Shown: in pieces, positions 6,156 through 11,680 of the stretch
How the letters are laid out: each line of letters opens with the position of its first letter
How positions within the stretch are numbered: position 1 is the first letter of the stretch
Assembly: GCA_964569055.1 (NCBI GenBank)
Contig: CAZMSZ010000243.1
Location: forward strand, 1-11,680
Direction of reading: 5' to 3'
Source of the DNA: JAWLGW01 sp964569055
GTDB taxonomy: Bacteria; Planctomycetota; J058
DNA: 11,680 nucleotides
The notes under the pieces: generated by a model
Database searches by the model: none
Told to the model about the DNA's origin: nothing
The model's input: the letters and a program-made list of their open reading frames with translations, nothing else
Made by a program: the position numbers and the translations under genes

Positions 6156-7167
6156 CGCGGTCGCGGCGGCTTGCCGCGCGCTGCGGCAGGCGTCGCGGCG
6201 GGCGTGCTTCGCCGACCGGCTGGCGGCCGCCGCGGGCGCGCTCGAGCCGGCGCTCGCGGGCGGCGCGCTGCACGCGTTCGCGTTCGAGCGCGCGCCCGGG
6301 GGCAAGGTCTCGGTCATCCCGGCCACGATGTGGAGCAGTGACCGCGCCCTGCGGCGGCCGCAGCTGGCCCGGTGGGCGGCTCAACGGTCGAGGGCGCTCC
6401 GCGAGGCGCGCGCGCGGTGCGGCGAGCTGCTGAGGCTCGAGAGCGCGCGCGGCGTCGGCCTGGGGGGCGCCGACGAGATGCTGCTCCACGTGAGCCCGCT
6501 CGGCGCGAGGCGCTCGCTGGCGCTGATCGCCGCCTGGGGGCGCGCCGACGACGGCTCGAACGAGGCGGCGGCGGCGCTGCTGCAGACCGTGGCGCCCGCC
6601 CTGGCGGTCGCGCTGCGCGCGGCGCTCCTGGCGGAGGCGCTCGGCCCCTGGTGCGCAGCGCGCGCCCGCCTCGCGCCTCGTGAGGCGGGCTCGCTGCTGC
6701 TCAGCCCGTCGGGTGAGCGGCTCGGCTCCACCCGGGGCGCCGAGGCGCTCCTGGCCGCGATCGGCCTGCCCGCCATCCGCCTCGCCGACGTGCTGGTCAC
6801 GCTGGCGGACGTGGTCGGGCGCGGACCCGGCGAGCCGGGCGGGCTCGAGGAGGTGTTCCGCGCGCTGCCGCTCCGCTCGCGGGGCCACGTGGAGGCGATC
6901 TTCCGCCGGCTGGAGGGCCCGCCGACGCAGGTGCTGGTGCTGCTCCGGCGTCGCGAGGAGGGCCTGACCGCGATCGACTCCGAGCGCCTGGACGAGCGCG
7001 AGTCGATGCTCGCGCTGCGCGCGGCGCGCGGGCTCACCAACCGCGAGATCGGCGCGGAGGTCGGCCTCAGCGCCGATGCCGTGAAGCGCCAGCTCGGCCG
7101 GATCTACCGCAAGCTCGCGGTGAGCGGCCGCCTCGAGCTGGGGCGGGCGCTGGTCGGCCACGCGTAG
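6133..7167 (+). CDS. LuxR-type helix-turn-helix regulator with long N-terminal sensor-like region
   Basis: This is a 344-residue protein. The C-terminal helix-turn-helix lies at about 285-340: LDERESMLALRAARGLTNREIG and then LSADAVKRQLGRIYRKLAV. It keeps the LuxR scaffold but replaces the usual TVKxH of the recognition helix with AVKRQ. Residues about 40-165 could be a diverged GAF-like domain (LHVSPLGARRSLALIAAWG reads like a GAF strand pair), and 187-205 (LLLSPSGERLGSTRGAEALL) resembles the start of the PAS-like linker seen in other such regulators; both are inference. The start is ATG 6133, with GGAAGG 6-7 nt upstream, inside the end of the previous gene. The pair is co-transcribed and may act as a heterodimer or as sensor and effector. 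Confidence 0.8.
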   Translation: MSPCWSPSAVAAACRALRQASRRACFADRLAAAAGALEPALAGGALHAFAFERAPGGKVSVIPATMWSSDRALRRPQLARWAAQRSRALREARARCGELLRLESARGVGLGGADEMLLHVSPLGARRSLALIAAWGRADDGSNEAAAALLQTVAPALAVALRAALLAEALGPWCAARARLAPREAGSLLLSPSGERLGSTRGAEALLAAIGLPAIRLADVLVTLADVVGRGPGEPGGLEEVFRALPLRSRGHVEAIFRRLEGPPTQVLVLLRRREEGLTAIDSERLDERESMLALRAARGLTNREIGAEVGLSADAVKRQLGRIYRKLAVSGRLELGRALVGHA

Positions 7168-7173
7168 CGAGCG

Positions 7174-7202
7174 TTGCGGCCCCGCGCCGCCCGGACCAAG
7201 AT
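7174..7202 (+). promoter_or_regulatory. Possible promoter of the acyltransferase gene (leaderless start)
   Basis: TTGCGG (7174-7179), a 17-bp spacer and CAAGAT (7197-7202) end 6 nt before the GTG start at 7209. Each hexamer is only a three-of-six match, so it is weak evidence taken alone. Confidence 0.25.
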
Positions 7203-7208
7203 GAACGG

Positions 7209-8012
7209 GTGAGCCTCCCGCTGCGCACCCCACCGGCCGCGGGGGTCGACCTCGGCCTCATGCGTCGGCTCGCCCCGCTGCGCGCGCTGTACGCCCGGCT
7301 GCTGCGGGTCAGCCTGGTCGGGCTCGAGCGGATCCCGGGCGGGCCGGCGCTGCTCGTCGGAAACCATAGCGGCGGGCTGAGCTCGCCCGAGTCGGTCCTG
7401 TTCACGCTGAGCTGGTACGAGCGGACGGGGTACCGCGAGCCGCTCACGCTCCTCGCGCATGACGTGTTCTTCCGGCTGCCCCTCGTGCGCGCGCTCGCGC
7501 GCCGGGTGGGCGCGGCGCCGGCGGCGCAGCCGCACGCCGAGCGGGCCCTGGGCGCGGGCGGGAAGGTGCTGGTCTTCCCCGGCGGGGACCACGAGGCGTT
7601 TCGCCCCAGCGCCGACCGCGACCTGATCGACTTCGACGGCCGCCGCGGGTTCGTGGCGCTCGCGCTGCGCACCGGGGCGCCGATCGTGCCGGTGGTGACG
7701 GCCGGCGCGCACGACATCTTCCACGTGGTCGCGCGTGGCGAGCGCGTCGCGCGCCTGCTGCGCCTCGATCGCTGGCTGCGCGTGAAGATCTGTCCCCTGA
7801 CGCTGACCCTCCCCTACGGGCTGACGCTCGGTCCACCGACCCCGTTCCTGCCCTTCCCCTGCGAGGTGCGCATCGAGGTGCTCGAACCGCTGCACCTCGA
7901 GGGCGACCCGGACGACCCGCTCGCCGTGGCCGCCGGCTACCGCGAGGTGACGGGGCGGATGCAGGAGGCCTTGACCCGCCTCGCCCGCGGCCTCCCCGGC
8001 CGCCCGCGTTGA
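7209..8012 (+). CDS. PlsC/DAGAT-like lysophospholipid acyltransferase family protein
   Basis: This 267-residue protein is a probable membrane-associated acyl transferase (acyl-CoA or acyl-ACP to glycerol- or lysolipid hydroxyl). LLVGNHSGG (about 48-56) carries the catalytic-type histidine H53. VLVFPGGDHEAFRP (120-133) is the acceptor-binding block typical of the diacylglycerol acyltransferase-like branch, and GAPIVPVVTAGAHD (156-169) follows the family's substrate loop. The NHxxxxD aspartate is not at +5; the nearest acidic residue is E61, within SPES. There is no cleavable signal peptide and no strong membrane helix. The start is GTG 7209, without Shine-Dalgarno; ATG 7260 is an alternative that removes 17 residues. 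It lies 41 bp after the LuxR pair and 86 bp before the acyl-CoA carboxylase genes, consistent with lipid metabolism. The exact acceptor is unknown. Confidence 0.83.
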   Translation: MSLPLRTPPAAGVDLGLMRRLAPLRALYARLLRVSLVGLERIPGGPALLVGNHSGGLSSPESVLFTLSWYERTGYREPLTLLAHDVFFRLPLVRALARRVGAAPAAQPHAERALGAGGKVLVFPGGDHEAFRPSADRDLIDFDGRRGFVALALRTGAPIVPVVTAGAHDIFHVVARGERVARLLRLDRWLRVKICPLTLTLPYGLTLGPPTPFLPFPCEVRIEVLEPLHLEGDPDDPLAVAAGYREVTGRMQEALTRLARGLPGRPR

Positions 8013-8084
8013 GGGGGCGAAGTCGGAGGGGTGAAGAGTCTGCCCACCTCCCGCTCTCGATCTCGGGCTCAGCCCCGTCTGCGG

Positions 8085-8090
8085 TAGACT
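8085..8090 (+). promoter_or_regulatory. Possible -10 element of the carboxylase operon (leaderless start)
   Basis: TAGACT fits TANNNT and ends 8 nt before the accC-like ATG at 8099. No Shine-Dalgarno sequence is present between them (the bases are CCGGCCCC). No clear -35 is visible. Confidence 0.3.
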
Positions 8091-8098
8091 CCGGCCCC

Positions 8099-9433
8099 AT
8101 GTTCCGCCGCATCCTGATCGCGAACCGAGGCGAGGTCGTGGCCCGCGTCCTCCGCACGGCGCGCCGCCTCGGGGTCGAGGTGGTGGTCGTCTACTCCGAG
8201 GCCGACCGCGACGCTCCCTACGTGGCCGAGGCCGACGCGGCCGTGTGCCTCGGGCCGGCGCCGGCCGCCAGGAGCTACCTCGACCGAATGGCGCTGATCC
8301 AGGCCGCGGTCCAGACGGGCGCGACCGCGATCCACCCCGGCTGGGGGTTCCTCAGCGAGGACCCGCTGTTCGCCGACCTGTGCCGGCAGCACGGGCTGGC
8401 GTTCGTCGGGCCCGACGCGAGCGTGATGCGCCTGTTCGGGCGCAAGCTGCAGGCGAAGGCCGCCATGCGCGCCGCCGGGCTCGAGGTGATCCCGGGCTCG
8501 ACGGGGCTGCTCGGCTCGCTCGAGGAGGCCCGCGCCGCGGCCGAGGCGGCGGGCTACCCGGTGCTGCTCAAGGCGGACGCGGGCGGCGGCGGGCGGGGCA
8601 TGCGGCGGTGCGACGATCCGCGGGCGCTCGAGGAGGCCTATCGCATGGCGCGCGCCGAGGCCGAGGCGGCCTTCGGCGACCCCGCGCTGTACCTCGAGCG
8701 CTACCTCGAGGGGGGGCGGCACATCGAGGTGCAGGTGCTCGCCGACGGCCTCGGGCGCGCCGTCCACCTCGGCGAGCGCGAGTGCTCGATCCAGCGCAAC
8801 CACCAGAAGCTGCTCGAGGAGTCCCCCTCGCCCGCGCTCGCGCCCGCCGCGCGCGAGGAGGCAGGGCGCCGCGCGGCCCAGGCCGCGGCGGCGCTCGGCT
8901 ATCGCGGCGCGGGCACGCTCGAGTTCCTGCTCGGCGACGACGGCGTGCTGCGCTTCATGGAGCTCAACGCCCGGCTGCAGGTGGAGCACCCGGTGAGCGA
9001 GCTGCGCAGCGGGGTCGACCTCGTGGAGCACCAGCTGCGGATCGCGGCCGGCGAGCCGCTCGCGCTCACGCAGCAGGAGGTGCGCCTCGAGGGGCACGCG
9101 ATCGAGGTCCGGATCAACGCCGAGGACCCCGCGCAGGGGTTCCGCCCCTGCCCCGGCCGGATCGAGGCGCTCGAGGTCCCGCCCGGCGTGCGCTTCGACA
9201 CCCACGTCGCGCCGGGCTACGTGGTGCCGCCGCACTACGACTCGCTGGTCGGCAAGCTGATCGCGCACGCGCCCGACCGCCCCGCCTGCATCGCCGCGCT
9301 CGAGCGCGCGCTCGCGGCGCTGCGGATCGAGGGGATCGCGACCACGCGGCCGCTCCTGCAGCGGGTGCTCGCGAGCGAGCCGTTCCGGCGCGGCGAGTAC
9401 GACACCCGGTCGATCCCGGGCCAGGAGGGATGA
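8099..9433 (+). CDS. Biotin carboxylase subunit of an acyl-CoA carboxylase (AccC-like)
   Basis: It carboxylates carrier-bound biotin using ATP and bicarbonate, in the cytosol. The product has 444 residues, close to E. coli AccC. It has the N-terminal biotin carboxylase fold (FRRILIANRGEVVARV, IHPGWGFLSE at 78-87) and an ATP-grasp domain with K116, K158 and the glycine-rich GGGGRGMR (162-169). Further on come H208, the block ECSIQRNHQKLLEESPSP (228-245, K238), E275, and the catalytic run MELNARLQVEHPVSE (287-301; E288, N290, R292, Q294, E296). EVRINAED (R338) lies in the C-terminal domain. All catalytic residues are present. It lacks the biotin carrier domain of propionyl-CoA carboxylase alpha; that domain is on the next gene. 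The ATG at 8099 starts exactly at the family's N-terminus. The stop lies 4 nt before the carboxyltransferase ATG, so the two form an operon. Confidence 0.95.
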   Translation: MFRRILIANRGEVVARVLRTARRLGVEVVVVYSEADRDAPYVAEADAAVCLGPAPAARSYLDRMALIQAAVQTGATAIHPGWGFLSEDPLFADLCRQHGLAFVGPDASVMRLFGRKLQAKAAMRAAGLEVIPGSTGLLGSLEEARAAAEAAGYPVLLKADAGGGGRGMRRCDDPRALEEAYRMARAEAEAAFGDPALYLERYLEGGRHIEVQVLADGLGRAVHLGERECSIQRNHQKLLEESPSPALAPAAREEAGRRAAQAAAALGYRGAGTLEFLLGDDGVLRFMELNARLQVEHPVSELRSGVDLVEHQLRIAAGEPLALTQQEVRLEGHAIEVRINAEDPAQGFRPCPGRIEALEVPPGVRFDTHVAPGYVVPPHYDSLVGKLIAHAPDRPACIAALERALAALRIEGIATTRPLLQRVLASEPFRRGEYDTRSIPGQEG

Positions 9434-9437
9434 GCGG

Positions 9438-11680
9438 ATGGCCCACGTCCCGCTGAGGCCGATCGGCGGCCCGCGCGAGCGCGCCCTCGACGAGGCGGAG
9501 TTCGCGGCCAACCGCGCGCGCATGGCCGAGCGCGAGGCGCTGCTCGCGGCGCGGCGCGCCGAGGTCGCCGCGGGCTGGGGGCCCAAGTACGCCGAGCGCG
9601 TGCGCAAGAAGGGCAAGCTGACCGCGCGCGAGCGGATCGAGCGGCTGGCCGACGCGGGGGCGCCGCGCCTCGAGGTGGGGACCTTCGTCAACTACGGCGA
9701 GACCTTCGGCGAGCTGACCTCGCCGGGCGCGGGGGTGATCACGCTGTTCACCCGCGTCGAGGGCCGCTGGGCGGTGGTGATCGCCAACGACAACACCGTG
9801 GCCTCCGGCTCGTGGTGGCCGCGCACCCCCGAGAAGATCGAGCGCGCCCAGGAGATGGCCCTCCGGCTGCGCCTGCCGGTGATCTACCTGGTCGACTGCT
9901 CGGGGCTGTACCTGCCCGAGCAGCGCCGCACCTTCTCGGGGGCGACCGGGGCCGGGCACATCTTCGAGATGAACGCCGAGCTCTCGGCGGCCGGCGTGCC
10001 GCAGGTCGCGGGGGTGTTCGGCGACTGCATCGCGGGCGGCGGCTACATGCCGATCATCAGCGACCGCGTGATCATGACCGAGCGCGCCTACATGGTGATC
10101 GCCGGCGCGGCGCTGATCAAAGGGGCCAAGAGCCAGCACATCACCTCGCTCGACATCGGCGGGCCCGAGGTCCACGTGCACCAGAGCGGGGTCGCCGACG
10201 CGCGCGTCCCCGACGACGCGGCGGCGATCGCGGCGATCCGGCGCGAGCTGGCCCGCCTGCCCAGCCCGGCCGTGGACTACTACCGCGGCGGGGTGGCCCC
10301 CGCGCCGCCGCGCTTCGACCCCGCGGAGCTGGCCGGCCTGGTGCCGGTCGATCACCGCGTCGCGTACGACCCGCGCGAGGTGCTGGCGCGGCTGGTGGAC
10401 GGCTCGCTGTTCTGGGAGCTGTGGCCGCACCAGGGGCGGGAGGTCGTGGTCGGGGTCGGGCGGGTCGGCGGGCTGTATGCCGCGTTCGCGATCAACGACC
10501 CGCGGCTGGTGCCGGGCGCGCGCGGCGGCCGGCCGCGCCCCGGCGGGATCCTCTATCGCGACGGGATCGCCAAGCTGTCGGCGCTGGCGCGCGCCTGCGA
10601 CAGCGACGGGATCCCGCTGATCTGGCTGCAGGACATCTCGGGGTTCGACATCGGCGAGGAGGCGGAGCGGCTCGGCCTGTTGGGGTGGGGCTCCTCGTTG
10701 ATCTACGCCAACTCGACCCAGCGCGCGCCGGTCTACACCGTCCTGTTGCGGCGCGCCTCGGGGGCGGGCTACTACGCCATGAGCGGCCGCCCGTATCACC
10801 CCGTGGTGCAGCTCTCGACGCCCGTCTCGCGCCTGAGCGTGATGGAGGGGCGCACGCTCGCGATCGCGAGCTACCGCACCAAGCTCGACGACGACTTCGA
10901 GGTCAAGAGCGACGACCCCGCCGAGCGCGCGAAGATCCTGGGCGCCATGCGGGAGGTCGAGGAGCGGATCGAGGCCGACATGGACCCCTACGTGTCGGCG
11001 CGTCAGCTCGACACCGACGAGATCGTCGGGCTCGGCGAGCTCCGCCCCACGCTGGAGGTGCTGGTCGAGCTCGCCTACGCGTCGACGGGCTACCGCACGG
11101 TCAAGAACCCGCGGATCTGGAGCCTCCACGACCTCGAGGCCCTCGCGGCCGGTCCGCGCCAGGAGGCGCTCGAGGCGCTGCCCTGCGGCGTCGCCGCCGG
11201 CGCCGAGGGCGAGCCGGCGCTCCTCACGAGCCCGGCCGTCGGCGTGCTCGACGAGCTCCCGCCCGAGGGCGCCTTGCTCGGGCCTGGGGCCACCGTCGCG
11301 CGCCTGGAGCGCGCGGCGGGGCCGGCGCGGCTCGTCGTGCCCGAGGGCACCCAGGGCGTGGTCCACCGGCTCGAGGCCCGCGCCGGCGATGGGGTCGCCT
11401 ACGGGGCGCCCCTGCTGGCGCTCGCCCCGCTCGCGGGGGCCACGCTCGCGCCGAAGCGGAGCGAGCGGGCGGTCGACGACGAGGGCCGCGCGATCGTCAG
11501 GGCGCCCCAGGTCGGCCGGTTCTATCACCGCCCCGCGCCCGATCAGGCGCCCTACGTGAAGGCCGGCGACGTGATCGAGGCCGGCAAGACGCTCGGCATG
11601 ATCGAGGTCATGAAGACCTTTTTCGCCGTCCGCTTCGGCGACCCCGCCCTCGGGGCCGGGCTGCCGGTGCGCGCCCGCGT
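9438..11680 (+). CDS. GcdA-like carboxyltransferase fused to C-terminal biotin carrier domain (partial, 3' end beyond the window)
   Basis: 747 codons are present and the frame is open at the edge. Residues about 50-550 are a two-lobed carboxyltransferase. The N-lobe has CSGLYLPEQ, the oxyanion-hole GDCIAGGGYMP (195-205) and GGPEVHVHQSGVAD (241-254). The C-lobe has IPLIWLQDISGFDIG (392-406), SGAGYYAMSGRPYHP (441-455) and a closing ELRPTLEVLVELAY. IPLIWLQD, the EAE..LLG.G.SLIY pattern and NAEL recall glutaconyl-CoA decarboxylase alpha (GcdA) rather than PccB. Next comes a barrel-sandwich-like segment without a lysine motif (about 594-665). Then comes an AccB-like domain (686 on: VGRFYHRPAPDQAPYV, then IEVMKTF with biotinyl lysine K726). 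The start is ATG 9438, with AGGAGGG 8 nt upstream, 4 nt after accC. The enzyme should transfer the carboxyl made by that subunit to an acyl-CoA; the substrate is unknown. Confidence 0.9.
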   Translation, partial: MAHVPLRPIGGPRERALDEAEFAANRARMAEREALLAARRAEVAAGWGPKYAERVRKKGKLTARERIERLADAGAPRLEVGTFVNYGETFGELTSPGAGVITLFTRVEGRWAVVIANDNTVASGSWWPRTPEKIERAQEMALRLRLPVIYLVDCSGLYLPEQRRTFSGATGAGHIFEMNAELSAAGVPQVAGVFGDCIAGGGYMPIISDRVIMTERAYMVIAGAALIKGAKSQHITSLDIGGPEVHVHQSGVADARVPDDAAAIAAIRRELARLPSPAVDYYRGGVAPAPPRFDPAELAGLVPVDHRVAYDPREVLARLVDGSLFWELWPHQGREVVVGVGRVGGLYAAFAINDPRLVPGARGGRPRPGGILYRDGIAKLSALARACDSDGIPLIWLQDISGFDIGEEAERLGLLGWGSSLIYANSTQRAPVYTVLLRRASGAGYYAMSGRPYHPVVQLSTPVSRLSVMEGRTLAIASYRTKLDDDFEVKSDDPAERAKILGAMREVEERIEADMDPYVSARQLDTDEIVGLGELRPTLEVLVELAYASTGYRTVKNPRIWSLHDLEALAAGPRQEALEALPCGVAAGAEGEPALLTSPAVGVLDELPPEGALLGPGATVARLERAAGPARLVVPEGTQGVVHRLEARAGDGVAYGAPLLALAPLAGATLAPKRSERAVDDEGRAIVRAPQVGRFYHRPAPDQAPYVKAGDVIEAGKTLGMIEVMKTFFAVRFGDPALGAGLPVRAR

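Noticed and set aside
8069..9691. 540-codon minus-strand frame opposite accC
   Set aside because: Low-complexity composition and no motifs. The plus strand has a complete biotin carboxylase.
9114..11528. 804-codon open frame on the minus strand
   Set aside because: It is Arg/Ala/Gly/His-rich with no domain and lies fully opposite the carboxyltransferase and accC, whose motifs are clear. High GC produces such antisense frames.

Overview
The DNA is very GC-rich, with strong G/C third-position bias. It encodes an LpxD lipid A acyltransferase (so the cell has a lipopolysaccharide-type outer membrane), a Hanks-type Ser/Thr kinase with an FHA reader, and a FliA/WhiG-like sigma factor. This points to a Gram-negative phylum rich in eukaryote-like kinases, Planctomycetota or Myxococcota. 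The sigma factor sequence, as I remember its relatives, leans towards Planctomycetota; this is inference and not settled by the window.

Layout. (1) 1-924, minus: 5' part of a Ser/Thr kinase gene that runs off the left edge. (2) 925-1148: divergent intergenic region with short direct repeats and a 16-bp palindrome. (3) 1149-1523, plus: a small FHA-only protein. (4) 1498-1748, minus: the decayed 3' end of a phospholipase D/cardiolipin synthase-like gene, frameshifted and cut off next to lpxD. (5) 1760-2800, minus: lpxD, divergent from (6) 2944-3906, plus: a GspF/PilC-type inner-membrane protein. (7) 3907-4372: a 466-bp, less GC-rich intergenic region with a good promoter overlapped by an inverted repeat, leading to (8) 4373-5197: the FliA-like sigma factor. 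(9) 5451-6155 and 6133-7167: two overlapping LuxR-type regulators. (10) 7209-8012: a PlsC/DAGAT-like acyltransferase. (11) 8099-9433 and 9438-end: biotin carboxylase followed by a carboxyltransferase fused to a biotin carrier domain, a two-gene acyl-CoA carboxylase operon. The fusion gene runs off the right edge.

The left part is a set of signalling, envelope and membrane genes without one obvious pathway. The middle is regulatory (one sigma factor and two HTH regulators). The right end is lipid/acyl-CoA metabolism. The carboxyltransferase resembles the glutaconyl-CoA decarboxylase alpha (GcdA) branch more than the usual PccB branch, yet sits beside a biotin carboxylase. It also carries two tandem biotinyl-type domains, only one of which has the biotin lysine.

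Start signals fall into two classes. Six genes have Shine-Dalgarno sequences. Four (kinase, GspF-like, acyltransferase, accC) have none and instead show a -10-like hexamer 6-8 nt before the start codon, suggesting leaderless transcripts. I found no tRNA, rRNA, CRISPR array, insertion sequence or recognisable defence system, and no convincing wholly new system. The carboxylase architecture is the most unusual item.
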